Notes: generated by a model from the letters alone, not told the origin. A DNA stretch of 54,217 nt from JANXVY01 sp040080145 (GCA_040080145.1 JBEBJA010000186.1:1-54217); one strand, 5' to 3'. Positions 7,973 to 16,425 are shown, numbered from the stretch's first letter. A program made the numbers and translations.

Positions 7973-8352
7973 CGGCGCCCATTTGGGTTGATCTCGCACT
8001 CGTCACCGCCATCCAATCCGAGCAGCTCGCCGTGTTCGGTGGAGCGTCGGGTATTCGAGATGCGACCCTGCTTCAGTCGGCTTTGGATCGTCCGCGCAAT
8101 AAATGGGCCTACGGCGAACAAGACTTGATCGTGCTCGCCGCCGCCCTTTGCTTTGGGCTGGCAAAAAATCATGGGTATGTGGACGGCAACAAGCGCACTG
8201 CTTTCCTGTCAAGCATCGTGTTCTTGGGGCTGAGCGGCATTAACTTCAGTGCTGCCGAACCCGATGCTGTTGTCATGATGGAAGCGTTGGCCGCAGGCGC
8301 GCTGACCGAAGACGAACTCACGGCCTGGATCAGGACGAGCATCGCGCCCTGA
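7969..8352 (+). CDS. doc: Death-on-curing (Doc) toxin, Fic fold
   Basis: A 127-residue protein with the Fic/Doc active-site motif HGYVDGNKRTAF (His68, Asn74, Lys75, Arg76). In phage P1 Doc this motif transfers phosphate from a nucleotide to elongation factor Tu and stops translation. The usual residues are present except that Tyr replaces the common Phe after His-x, so the toxin is probably active. The N-terminus (LVTAIQSEQLAVFGGASGIRD) is also typical of Doc. Classic Doc partners with Phd; here the partner has an AbrB fold, an arrangement also found in other proteobacteria. Start ATG overlaps the antitoxin stop. Confidence 0.9.
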   Translation: MTAPIWVDLALVTAIQSEQLAVFGGASGIRDATLLQSALDRPRNKWAYGEQDLIVLAAALCFGLAKNHGYVDGNKRTAFLSSIVFLGLSGINFSAAEPDAVVMMEALAAGALTEDELTAWIRTSIAP

Positions 8353-8357
8353 CCGCC

Positions 8358-8579
8358 TTACGCCCCGCTCTTCGGCCGGTAGGCCCCGGCCTTCTCGTCC
8401 CACACCAGCGCACCCAGATCCTTGGGCGAATTGCCGACACCTCCGCCTTCCGCATGACGGCGCAAATCCTCCTGCGCGCGACGTGCGGCGTCAGCGGCCT
8501 TCTCGGCTTCGCCAGCGATCCACCTATAGGCGCTGTAAACACCGGCACCCACGGCCATCATAAACAACAGCTGGGGCAT
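8358..8579 (-). CDS. Small membrane-anchored protein
   Basis: A 73-residue protein with an excellent ribosome site (AGGAGGGG) before the ATG at 8579. One N-terminal hydrophobic helix (about residues 3-22) is followed by an Ala/Glu/Arg-rich helix (GEAEKAADAARRAQEDLRR) and a C-terminal LVWDEKAGAYRPKSG tail. Short proteins with this layout occur next to S49 peptidases in related bacteria, from memory. It lies 27 bases downstream of the peptidase gene and is probably in its operon. Function unknown. Confidence 0.7.
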   Translation of the reverse strand: MPQLLFMMAVGAGVYSAYRWIAGEAEKAADAARRAQEDLRRHAEGGGVGNSPKDLGALVWDEKAGAYRPKSGA

Positions 8580-8606
8580 CGACCCCTCCTGAATTAGATC
8601 AAACCT

Positions 8607-9449
8607 TCACAGGCCATACCGCGACCATAGCAGACGCGCCTCGATTGCGGAAATCGCCTGTTCGGGGTCGATCAACCCCATCCCATGACCTGTTGTGTCG
8701 AACGCAGGCAGCTTGCGCAACCGAGCCAACAAGCCGGTTGCTCCAAGCGGAATGACGCGCAGCGTGACCTTGTTGCCATGCAGTTCGCGCATCTTGGAAC
8801 GCACATCCGAAATTCCGTCGATCAATCCATGATCGAGCGCACGCGGACCCGACCAGAACGCACCCGAGAACAGTTCGCTATCCGCCCCTTTCAGCAGTGA
8901 ACCGCGCCGTTCCTTGACGACTCCGATAAACACGTCATGAACGTCGCGCTGCAGAGCCTTGATCCGCTCCACATCTTCGGCCTTTTCCGGCAGGAACGGA
9001 TCGAGCGTGCTCTTTGACAGGCCAGCAGTATAGACGCGCCGGTCGACGCCCAGCTTTTCGAGTGCCTTGTCGAAGCCAAAACCGGATGAAATCACACCGA
9101 TGGAACCAACGATCGACGACGGGTCCGCGTAAATCTCATCTCCCGCCATCGCGATGAAATAGCCCCCCGATGCGGCCAAGTCTTCGCAGAATACGTAAAC
9201 CCGCTTCTTCTTTTCAGCAGCCAACGCCCGGATCCGCCTGAAGATCAAATGCGATTGCACCGGCGATCCGCCGGGCGAATTGACGATGACGGCGACGGAC
9301 GGCAGCTTCGACGCGGAAAACGCCCGTTCAAGCGGCCCCGCGAGCCCCGCCATCGACAACGTATTGCCCGACAGCGGCGAACCAGACGCAGCGATCACAC
9401 CCGAAAGCCGCAGCACGGGTACAAATGGAGTTCGGCTGAACGGCCACAT
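8607..9449 (-). CDS. S49 family serine peptidase (SppA/SohB type)
   Basis: A 280-residue protein with a ClpP-like fold of the S49 family. The nucleophile is probably Ser94 in EDLAASGGYFIA, and the general base Lys146 in AGLSKSTLDPF, the same Ser-Lys dyad as SppA. Other family marks are VIVNSPGGSP (55-63) and GSIGVISSGF (116-125). It is the single-domain length (about 280) rather than the 600-residue E. coli SppA, and has no obvious signal peptide. These enzymes degrade leftover signal peptides or membrane-protein fragments. Neighbours are TrmN6 upstream and a small membrane protein downstream. This gene order, normally next to glyQ, is typical of alphaproteobacteria. Confidence 0.9.
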   Translation of the reverse strand: MWPFSRTPFVPVLRLSGVIAASGSPLSGNTLSMAGLAGPLERAFSASKLPSVAVIVNSPGGSPVQSHLIFRRIRALAAEKKKRVYVFCEDLAASGGYFIAMAGDEIYADPSSIVGSIGVISSGFGFDKALEKLGVDRRVYTAGLSKSTLDPFLPEKAEDVERIKALQRDVHDVFIGVVKERRGSLLKGADSELFSGAFWSGPRALDHGLIDGISDVRSKMRELHGNKVTLRVIPLGATGLLARLRKLPAFDTTGHGMGLIDPEQAISAIEARLLWSRYGL

Positions 9450-9520
9450 AATCAGGCTCCTGGCGTTAACAACAGTCCCGCCCGATATAGGGTGTGGATC
9501 GCAAATTCAATGCGGCTCCG

Positions 9521-10291
9521 TCACGCGCGAAGCGGCATTCCGGCCCCTTCGCGCAAAATCATCTGCGCGCCCGCTGTAAAACCGTTCCCCTCCCCGTGCA
9601 GAACGCGGCCCTGCAACAGCGCCATCGGCGCGCGGCTGCCTTTGATGCCCTGCACGATCACCCGGCTCGCAGGCTCCCCCGCGCGCGGATGTAACGGTAG
9701 AACGCGCACATCGCCGAAACGCTTGCCGAAGGCCGCCAGCACCAAAGCCAGCGCATCCGCCTTGTGAACCATCGTCGCCGTCCCGCCGGATTTCACCATC
9801 CGCGCCATGAACCGAACCCAGTCGTCGAGGTTGGCGTCCGGCATGGCATGGCTCATCGCCTTCAGCGGGTCGGGTGCTGCCGTGCCGCGCCCCTCTGCGT
9901 GATAGGGCGGATTGGCCAGTACGGCGTCAAAGCCATCGGCATGCACGTCAAGCAAAGCAAGCACGCCAGCCGCAGATCCAACGCCCGCGTTGACCACCCG
10001 GACACGCCCTTCGCAGTTGTTGAGTGCCACGTTGACCGCTGCCAGCGCGGCCAACTGCGGATCGCGCTCAAGCAGCGTGACGTCAGCATGTCGGCAACGG
10101 GCCGCCACACACAGCCCCACCGTGCCCACACCCGCCCCGACATCGAGTATCCGGCATTCAGGTGTGCTTTCGCACTGAACGCTGGCCGCCAGAAACACTG
10201 CGTCGAGCCCGGCCCGATAGCCAGATTTTGGCTGCCGCACCATGACCCGCCCGCCCAGAAACGCATCCTCCGTCACATCTGGCTTGCTCAT
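9521..10291 (-). CDS. TrmN6-like tRNA methyltransferase
   Basis: A 256-residue SAM-dependent N6-adenine methyltransferase. Motif I is ILDVGAGVGTVGL and the catalytic motif is LANPPYH; the N-terminal segment DAFLGGRVMVRQPKSGYR, followed by GLDAVFLA, is typical of the TrmN6 (YfiC) group that methylates adenine 37 of tRNA1(Val). The preferred start is the ATG at 10291, which overlaps the stop of the DUF2007 gene (TGATG); a GTG one codon upstream is also possible. It lies in an operon with DUF2007 upstream and the S49 peptidase downstream. Confidence 0.85.
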   Translation of the reverse strand: MSKPDVTEDAFLGGRVMVRQPKSGYRAGLDAVFLAASVQCESTPECRILDVGAGVGTVGLCVAARCRHADVTLLERDPQLAALAAVNVALNNCEGRVRVVNAGVGSAAGVLALLDVHADGFDAVLANPPYHAEGRGTAAPDPLKAMSHAMPDANLDDWVRFMARMVKSGGTATMVHKADALALVLAAFGKRFGDVRVLPLHPRAGEPASRVIVQGIKGSRAPMALLQGRVLHGEGNGFTAGAQMILREGAGMPLRA

Positions 10292-10521
10292 CACGCAGAC
10301 CCTGACGCCAGTTCGTCGCCAAGCCCGGCCTCCCAGAGCGCATGCCGCGCACGCCCCAAGTCCTCGTCATGCACCATCACCCGGCGGGGAAAAACACCGA
10401 TCGAGCCTTCGACCATCGAGATGTTTGCATCAAACACCACCGCCGCGATGCCTGCATCCGCCAGTAAACTCTGGACGTAACTCAGCAGAACAGGATTGTT
10501 GGTTTGCAGGAGCAGATACAT
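10291..10521 (-). CDS. DUF2007 family small protein
   Basis: A 76-residue protein starting MYLLLQTNNPVLLSYVQ at the ATG at 10521; the open frame extends upstream to 10602 but the domain begins exactly here. LLADAGIAAVVFDANIS and the RRVMVHDEDLGRAR segment are characteristic of the DUF2007 (putative signal-transducing, PII-like) family. No experimentally known role. It is translationally coupled to the methyltransferase gene and divergent from the polyprenyl synthase gene, with about 53 bases between start codons. Confidence 0.8.
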   Translation of the reverse strand: MYLLLQTNNPVLLSYVQSLLADAGIAAVVFDANISMVEGSIGVFPRRVMVHDEDLGRARHALWEAGLGDELASGSA

Positions 10522-10574
10522 TGGCCCGTCAGGTTTTAAGCGATTGGCGTTATTACTAAAGATGATGCGGCAAA

Positions 10575-11660
10575 GTGCCTGCACAGGCTCTCGATGCGCC
10601 ACGTATAACCCAACAATTCAAACCGCCAAGCAAGGGGACAGCCTTGGGCCTTGTCATTCCACTCGACGAAGCGCGCGATCCTAACGAGAACCTCAAGCCG
10701 TTGCTGGCTTTGGTTGCCGAGGACATGGACGCAATCAACCGCATCATACTCGACAAGGCGGTGTCGGATGTCGAGATGATTCCCGAGCTTGCTCATCATC
10801 TGATCGATTCAGGCGGAAAGCGCCTGCGCCCCATGCTGACGCTGGCGGCTGCCAAGCTGTGCAAGTACAATGGCACCAAGCACATCCGCACCGCGTCCGC
10901 CGTTGAGTTCATGCACACGGCCACCCTGCTGCATGACGACGTGGTCGATGAAAGCAGCCAGCGCCGCGGCAAGAAGACCGCTCGCATGATCTGGGGCAAC
11001 CAGGCGAGTGTGCTCGTCGGCGACTTCCTGCTGGGCCAGGCCTTCCGCATGCTGGTCGACGTCGGCAATATGCAGGTGCTGAAAATCCTGTCAAACGCTG
11101 CCGCCGTCATCGCCGAAGGTGAGGTGATGCAACTCGCCGCCGCCAAAAATACCGCGACGACCGAAGACGAATATCTGGCCATCATCAACGCCAAGACCGC
11201 AGCGCTGTTTGCAGGAGCCGCCGAATCGGGCGGCGCCATCGCCGAACGCCCCGCCGCCGAAGTCAGCGCGCTCAAGAGCTACGGCAAGAACCTCGGCATT
11301 GCCTTCCAACTCGTCGATGATGCCCTTGACTATGCTGGCGACAGCTCGCGCTTGGGCAAATCCACCGGCGACGATTTCCGCGAAGGCAAGATTACGCTGC
11401 CGGTCATTCTCTCGTTCCGCCGCGGCACCCAGGAAGAACGCGACTTCTGGAAACGCACCATCGTCGATGGCGACATCACCGACGCCGATTTCGATCACGC
11501 AGTCGCGCTCATGCGCCGCCACAAAGCGATCGAAGCAACGCTGGAACGCGCCCGCAGTTACGGCGGCATTGCCCACGACGCAATGGCGATCTTCCCCGAC
11601 AGCCCGCCCAAGTCGGCCCTCCAGGACGTCATCAAGTTCTGCGTCGAACGCGCCCACTAG
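10575..11660 (+). CDS. Long-chain polyprenyl diphosphate synthase
   Basis: A trans-isoprenyl diphosphate synthase of 361 residues if the GTG at 10575 is used. A TTG at 10644 has a better ribosome site (AAGGGGA) and would give 338 residues. Both aspartate-rich motifs are present: LLHDDVVDES (FARM) and LVDDALDYAGD (SARM), together with GGKRLRPML. It builds the octa- or decaprenyl side chain of ubiquinone from IPP and an allylic primer; chain length cannot be read off. Divergent from DUF2007, as in many alphaproteobacteria. Downstream is a compound repeat and then a convergent gene. Confidence 0.92.
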   Translation: MPAQALDAPRITQQFKPPSKGTALGLVIPLDEARDPNENLKPLLALVAEDMDAINRIILDKAVSDVEMIPELAHHLIDSGGKRLRPMLTLAAAKLCKYNGTKHIRTASAVEFMHTATLLHDDVVDESSQRRGKKTARMIWGNQASVLVGDFLLGQAFRMLVDVGNMQVLKILSNAAAVIAEGEVMQLAAAKNTATTEDEYLAIINAKTAALFAGAAESGGAIAERPAAEVSALKSYGKNLGIAFQLVDDALDYAGDSSRLGKSTGDDFREGKITLPVILSFRRGTQEERDFWKRTIVDGDITDADFDHAVALMRRHKAIEATLERARSYGGIAHDAMAIFPDSPPKSALQDVIKFCVERAH

Positions 11661-11783
11661 AGTGCTTCCGGAAAAGCATGCCCCCGCGGAGGCGGGGGTG
11701 GGAACCGGTTTTCCGATAAGAAGCGCGACCAAGAAAAGAGTTAGGGTCCGTCATTGATTCCATCAAAGTCGGATGGACCCTAG
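11660..11783. repeat. Compound GGGAACCGG palindromic repeat
   Basis: A single copy of the repeat at 3411-3597, beginning just after the polyprenyl synthase stop. It has the CCCCCGCGGAGGCGGGGG hairpin, the GGGAACCGG core flanked by complementary arms, and the terminal GGGTCCG...GGACCC stem. The terminal stem differs in sequence from the other copy but still pairs. Confidence 0.75.
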
Positions 11784-11787
11784 GGCA

Positions 11788-11860
11788 CAAAAACTGAGGG
11801 GTCTGGGGAGCTGCGCTCTCCAGCGGAGTGCGAGGCTGGCCTCGCTTCGAGCGTTGCTCG
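11788..11860. repeat. Triple-hairpin repeat, copy A
   Basis: Three successive stems: CTGGGGAG (11803-11810) with CTCTCCAG (11816-11823, one G-T pair); GCGAGG (11830-11835) with CCTCGC (11840-11845); CGAGC (11848-11852) with GCTCG (11856-11860). An A-rich lead-in (CACAAAAAC) and a GGAGT spacer between stems 1 and 2 are shared with the other copies. It lies between two convergent genes. Confidence 0.75.
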
Positions 11861-11863
11861 AAT

Positions 11864-13075
11864 TTATCTCACGACCGTTGCGAGTTTGCGCTTGGCAGGT
11901 GGCGCAACCCGATCCGCCAATCGCGCAAACCAAGCCCGCGCGGGTGCCTCGATCCAGTCAAAGCTGTGCTTGGCAAGCACGAGCACAAGCCCGAGATACA
12001 CCGCAACCAGCGCCGCATCGCTAACCGGCCCGCCAAGCGTCCATAGCTTTACCGGCTCGCTGACGGGTGCTGAAATTCCCAGGAACGAGATCTTTGCCAG
12101 CGCGGTCATCACGATTTTAAGCACGGCAAACAGCAGCATGTGGATCATGTAGATCGAGTAAGACCACAACCCAAGCGTCTGGGCAGGTGCCGCGAGCAGC
12201 ATCCGCGAAATCGCCCCGCCCTCGCCCGCAAAAACTAAGACAATTCCTGCAAACACCAGCGGTGCCGCCAAACTGGAGGCGTTGATCCCAGTCAGCGCAA
12301 GATACACGGCAAGGACGGCAACCGACGCGATCTCGATCACGGTCGCTAAGGACATCCCCGCAAAGCGACCGCGCCCGGCCAGACGTGCCATCGTTGCAGA
12401 CGGTGCGGCGCTTAGGAAATTGCACACGAGGCACCCAAGGAAAAAGCCGTAAAGACACCGCCAGAACCCGTAATCATGGGTAGCGAAAAGCCACAGCGGA
12501 CTGACGCCTGCCATCACAGCCAAGCCGAGCACGGCAAGCCCCAGGAACACCCACGACCGCGCCCCCGTGATCAGCACAGCGCCAGCAAACACGGCGTAGG
12601 TGTAAAACTCGACGCCGATACTCCACGCCGGCCCGTTCCAGCTGGTCATGCCATGAAGACCAAACGATTGGGTCATCACCAGATTGGACAGCAGCGTCGC
12701 AAGCGAGCGCGGTCCCGTGAATGGTGCCCCATCAATGGGCAGGCTGGCAAACAGCCCGGCAACCACCTTGAAGAGTTCCAGCGTCACAAACCCAGCCAGT
12801 GCCGCAATGTGCAGCGGATAGACACGCCCGAACCGGCGGATCATGAAGCCGGTCCAATTGCCGTCCCGTTCCAGGCGCTCGCCATACGCATGGCAGATGA
12901 CGAATCCGCTGAGCAGGAAAAAGAAGTCGACAAACAGCTGCAGGCTGTGAAACGCGCCGGCGTCTTGCCAGCCGTGGGCGACCGGCACATGTATGAACGC
13001 GACGAGGCACGCACAAATCCCGCGCCACGCATCAAGCACGCGATAGCGGGCTGCAGCGTTTGCGGATGCGATCAT
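11864..13075 (-). CDS. Acyltransferase 3 family membrane protein (OafA-like)
   Basis: A 403-residue integral membrane protein with about 10 hydrophobic segments. The N-terminal signature VLDAWRGICACLVAFIHVP includes the conserved catalytic-type His, followed by FFFLLSGFVI and GRVYPLHI, all typical of the acyltransferase 3 family. Such enzymes move acetyl or succinyl groups across the membrane onto O-antigen, exopolysaccharide or other envelope glycans. Its ATG overlaps the stop of the upstream acyltransferase-like gene (ATGA), so the two form an operon; the acceptor is unknown. Confidence 0.88.
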   Translation of the reverse strand: MIASANAAARYRVLDAWRGICACLVAFIHVPVAHGWQDAGAFHSLQLFVDFFFLLSGFVICHAYGERLERDGNWTGFMIRRFGRVYPLHIAALAGFVTLELFKVVAGLFASLPIDGAPFTGPRSLATLLSNLVMTQSFGLHGMTSWNGPAWSIGVEFYTYAVFAGAVLITGARSWVFLGLAVLGLAVMAGVSPLWLFATHDYGFWRCLYGFFLGCLVCNFLSAAPSATMARLAGRGRFAGMSLATVIEIASVAVLAVYLALTGINASSLAAPLVFAGIVLVFAGEGGAISRMLLAAPAQTLGLWSYSIYMIHMLLFAVLKIVMTALAKISFLGISAPVSEPVKLWTLGGPVSDAALVAVYLGLVLVLAKHSFDWIEAPARAWFARLADRVAPPAKRKLATVVR

Positions 13076-14289
13076 GGGGCCGCCGTCGAACCGGTCTGCA
13101 TGCGTTTGAGCGCACGCGCGCGCTGCACGAGCGCTTTGAGGCGCGGATTTGACCCCACCAGTCGGCGAAGACGCTCACGATAGACGGCTGGACGGCCGCG
13201 CGCCGTCAACGCTTCGAGGTGTTCAAACAATGGATACTCTTCCGCACCCAAGCTCGCCTTGAACCTTTCGCCGCCGATTGTGAAGTCGTAAAAAGCAATT
13301 CCGTTGGCCGCCGCCCACGCCATGCTTTCGATGAACAATTGCATTCCGGGCGAATAGTTGCGCCACCCCTCCGCCTTGAAGGTCGGAAAGATCATGTGAA
13401 ATCCTTCGCGCGAGAGGAGACCATACCCCGTGGCGATCACCTGATCGTCGAGCAGCAGCGCCTGAATGCGACCCACACCGCCCGGATCAAGTAGCGCCCG
13501 GTAAAACGCGCGATGACTTAGGCAGTCTAAGATATTGTCGCGCCCCATGGCGGCGCAACGATCCCGGCGCTGCGCGATCATCGCGTCATAAAAGCGATTG
13601 ATCTCCTCGGGCGTCTGCGCCGTCACGAACGTGACCTTGCCCCGCTTGTCGAGCTTGCGCCGCCGGGCGGCTAGATCGCACCGCAGCTTATCGTTAAGCC
13701 GTTCCACGGACCAGGGCTGTCCCGCTAAAACCAGCGGCGTCTTGAAATTCGCCAGCTTGATCTTGTGGACTGCCGGGAGCAGCAGGAGCGGGTTGGGTTG
13801 TGTGCCGATGGTGCCGGGCAGCTTGGTCAGCCGCAAAATATCGGCCGGCGGCAGCAGCGCGCGCATGTCCTCCCAGATCGCCGCCATCTCCTCGGCAGTC
13901 GGCGTGAACCGGCGTTCGAGTACGGGCCCATTGAAATCCGACACATTGAGGTCTGCCGCCTCAATCACACTCAGCAACCCCTGGCGGCAGGCGACAAACG
14001 GCAGCAGCATCAACGGCTGCCCGCCGGTCCGGTCGCAGACCACAATTACGAACCAGTCGCCGCCGCGTGGGGGTGCAATATGTTGGGCCCACGCCGCAAA
14101 TGTATCGAAAGCTTGAAAGATGGTTGCGCAACCGTTGCGTTCCAAATTGCGCCAGACGGGTTCCAGCTCAACGAGCGAGCGCATCATGACAACACGAAGT
14201 CCAAATCGCGCCGCAGCACGCGCCGGGGCAGCAGCCGCAGCCGTCCGCTTGGTAAACGTACTCATAATAAAGCCGGTACCGCCCTTCAT
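13072..14289 (-). CDS. GNAT-fold (BioF2/CelD-type) acyltransferase
   Basis: A 405-residue protein starting at the ATG at 14289, supported by GAGGG 5 bases upstream (other in-frame starts are 14406 and 14265). The central segment LRCDLAARRRKLDKRGKV, the DAMIAQRRDRC stretch and the C-terminal GIAFYDFTIGGERFKASLG are typical of the CelD/BioF2-like double-GNAT family. These are usually encoded with exopolysaccharide or cellulose genes and are thought to acylate sugars or peptides. Translational coupling with the acyltransferase 3 gene supports an envelope-glycan role. The substrate is unknown. Confidence 0.8.
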   Translation of the reverse strand: MKGGTGFIMSTFTKRTAAAAAPARAAARFGLRVVMMRSLVELEPVWRNLERNGCATIFQAFDTFAAWAQHIAPPRGGDWFVIVVCDRTGGQPLMLLPFVACRQGLLSVIEAADLNVSDFNGPVLERRFTPTAEEMAAIWEDMRALLPPADILRLTKLPGTIGTQPNPLLLLPAVHKIKLANFKTPLVLAGQPWSVERLNDKLRCDLAARRRKLDKRGKVTFVTAQTPEEINRFYDAMIAQRRDRCAAMGRDNILDCLSHRAFYRALLDPGGVGRIQALLLDDQVIATGYGLLSREGFHMIFPTFKAEGWRNYSPGMQLFIESMAWAAANGIAFYDFTIGGERFKASLGAEEYPLFEHLEALTARGRPAVYRERLRRLVGSNPRLKALVQRARALKRMQTGSTAAP

Positions 14290-14681
14290 GACGCCCTCAA
14301 AACCCGGAAAGCACGCCCCATTTTGAAGCGCTGTGTTGTGCCCTGTGCACCCCACGTGCCGCGCGTCCTGCCGGGCCGTATTATACCAAGAGCACGAAGG
14401 TGTCATGATGATACAACTTATGCTTGCCGCATCTCACAATCCGCCAACTGCACGTCGCGTCATGTCCATTGGGTGCCTTGCCTCAGCACCGCTAACACCG
14501 CCGAGCGAAAAAATGGACCTTTTTGCCTGACCCCCTTTAGGTCATTCATTTTGCAAAAGGGAATAAGGTGCACCCGCCCTCTGACGCGGGGACGAGCGTC
14601 CCCCTTGCCGCCCTGCCCGTATCGGCGCTAGGACACGGCACGCCACCTTGCGTGCCGCCAACCGTTCCGTCCAGAGGCCCC
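14290..14681. other. Intergenic region upstream of pheA with two hairpins
   Basis: No gene is convincing here. Near 14390 is a TTATACCAAG string resembling the start of the ATACCAAA hairpin repeat. Two perfect hairpins lie in the pheA leader: GGGGAC (14588-14593) with GTCCCC (14598-14603), and GGCACGC (14637-14643) with GCGTGCC (14650-14656), the latter 25 bases before the pheA ATG. They could affect pheA mRNA; no phenylalanine-rich leader peptide was found. Confidence 0.5.
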
Positions 14682-15575
14682 ATGCCGTCAAACGCCAACA
14701 CGCCGCCCCGCATCTCCTACCAGGGCGAACCCGGTGCCAATTCGCACCTTGCTTGTAACGAGGCGTTCCCGGGCCTGGAGCCCGTGCCATGTCCGACGTT
14801 CGAGGACGCGCTTTCCGCCGTGAAGCAAGGCGATTGCCGTTATGCCATGATCCCGATTGAGAACTCCGTCGCCGGCCGCGTCGCCGACATCCACCACCTG
14901 TTGCCCAAGGCGGACCTCTACGTCACCGGCGAACACTTTCTGCGCGTGCGCCATCAGTTGATGGCGCTGCCCACCGCGACCCTCGCCACCGTCAAACAGG
15001 TCTACAGCCACACCCAGGCGCTGGGCCAATGCCGCCAGACCTTGCGCAAACTTGGTATCAAACCCGTCCCGGAAGCCGATACTGCAGGCTCGGCCCGTCT
15101 CGTCGCGCAAAGCGGCGACACGTCGATTGCCGCCATCGCGTCGAGCCTTGCCGCCGAAATTTACGGCCTCAAGATCCTAAAAACCGACGTCGAAGATGAG
15201 GCCCACAACACGACCCGCTTTGTGGTTCTTGCCAACGAGCCCGACGACGCCGAGCCGGGCAACGGCGCAGTCGTGACCACTTTCCTGTTCCGCGTCCGCA
15301 ACGTACCTGCCGCGCTCTACAAGGCGCTGGGCGGTTTTGCGACCAACGGCGTCAACATCACCAAGCTCGAAAGCTATCAGCTCGAAGGCACGTTCAACGC
15401 CTCAATGTTCTTCGCCGACATCGAAGGCCACCCCAACGACCGGCCAGTCCGCCTCTCGCTGGAGGAGCTGTCGTTTTTCTCCTCCGAAGTCAAAATCCTC
15501 GGCACCTACCCCGCCAGTGGTTACCGCACCGAAGCCGCCAACCTTGCTGGCAGCTCAGGCATGCGGATTGGCTGA
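14682..15575 (+). CDS. pheA: Prephenate dehydratase
   Basis: A 297-residue monofunctional enzyme converting prephenate to phenylpyruvate in phenylalanine biosynthesis. The start at 14682 is supported by AGAGG 5 bases upstream; the frame is open to 14568 but non-conserved there. The catalytic domain (about 9-190) begins ISYQGEPGANSHLA, has MIPIENSVAGRV, and contains the essential Thr-Arg-Phe at 178-180 (HNTTRFVVL). An ACT domain follows (about 200-280, KLESYQLEGTFNASMFFADI) for allosteric feedback by phenylalanine. No chorismate mutase domain is fused. Confidence 0.95.
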   Translation: MPSNANTPPRISYQGEPGANSHLACNEAFPGLEPVPCPTFEDALSAVKQGDCRYAMIPIENSVAGRVADIHHLLPKADLYVTGEHFLRVRHQLMALPTATLATVKQVYSHTQALGQCRQTLRKLGIKPVPEADTAGSARLVAQSGDTSIAAIASSLAAEIYGLKILKTDVEDEAHNTTRFVVLANEPDDAEPGNGAVVTTFLFRVRNVPAALYKALGGFATNGVNITKLESYQLEGTFNASMFFADIEGHPNDRPVRLSLEELSFFSSEVKILGTYPASGYRTEAANLAGSSGMRIG

Positions 15576-15589
15576 TTTCTCCCTTAAGT

Positions 15590-15660
15590 CCCAAAAAGAG
15601 GGGAGTTCGAGGGGTCACCCCTCGAGCGGGTTAAGGGCGGCAGCCCTTATCGCGAAGCGA
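15590..15660. repeat. Triple-hairpin repeat, copy B
   Basis: Stems: CGAGGGG (15608-15614) with CCCCTCG (15618-15624); TAAGGGC (15632-15638) with GCCCTTA (15643-15649); TCGC (15650-15653) with GCGA (15657-15660). Lead-in CCCAAAAAGAGG, spacer GCGGGT. It starts 14 bases after the pheA stop and ends 14 bases before the SDR start codon, so both would share any transcript carrying it. Confidence 0.75.
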
Positions 15661-15674
15661 ACTGGAGCACGCAC

Positions 15675-16425
15675 CATGCGTTTGAAAGACAAGGTCGCCA
15701 TCGTCACGGGTGCCGCTTCCGGCTTCGGCAAGGGCATCGCTGAAGCCTTCGCCCGTGAAGGCGCAAAAGTCGTGGTCGCGGACCTCAACGCCAATGGCGC
15801 GCTCGAAGTTGCCCGCAGCCTCGGCAATGGCGCGATTGCGGTAACTTGCAACGTCGCGTGCCGCGAAGACGTGGATGCGATGATCGGTACTGCGGTCGCG
15901 ACGTTCGGCGGCGTCGATATTCTGGTCAACAACGCAGGCTACACCCACAAGAACCAGTCGCTGCTGACCGTCACCGAAGACGAATTCGACCGCATTTACG
16001 CGGTCAATGTGAAAGCAATCTACCTCTCGACGCTGGCCATCGTGCCGGTGTTTGAACAGCGTGGCGGCGGCGTCATTATCAACACGGCGTCCACAGCAGG
16101 CGTCCGTCCCCGCCCCGGCCTGACCTGGTACAACGGCTCCAAGGGAGCGGCGATCATCCTCACCAAGTCGATGGCCGCCGAATTGGCACCCAAAAACATC
16201 CGGGTAAACGCCATCAATCCGGTGATCGGCGAGACCGGCATGCTGGAGCAGTTCATGGGTGTGCCCGACACGCCTGAAAACCGCGCCAAGTTCATGGCTA
16301 CCATCCCGCTGGGACGCATGTCGACGCCATCCGACATCGCCAATGCCGCCCTCTTCTTTGCCGACCCCGCCAGCGCCTTCATCACCGGCGTCTGCATCGA
16401 AGTCGACGGCGGACGGTGCGTATAA
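15675..16425 (+). CDS. Short-chain dehydrogenase/reductase (SDR)
   Basis: A 250-residue classical SDR starting at the ATG at 15675 (GGAG 8 bases upstream). It has the NAD(P) motif TGAASGFGKG (11-20), NNAG (85-88), and the catalytic Ser139, Tyr152 and Lys156 (NTASTAG, then WYNGSKG). The C-terminal segment ITGVCIEVDGGRCV is typical. Asp36 at the end of beta-2 (VVVADL) suggests NAD rather than NADP. The substrate cannot be told from sequence. It follows pheA after a triple-hairpin repeat. Confidence 0.9.

Noticed and set aside
11091..11732. A 213-codon minus-strand open frame over the polyprenyl synthase gene
   Set aside because: Antisense to a gene with both aspartate-rich motifs; its N-terminus is a translated repeat.
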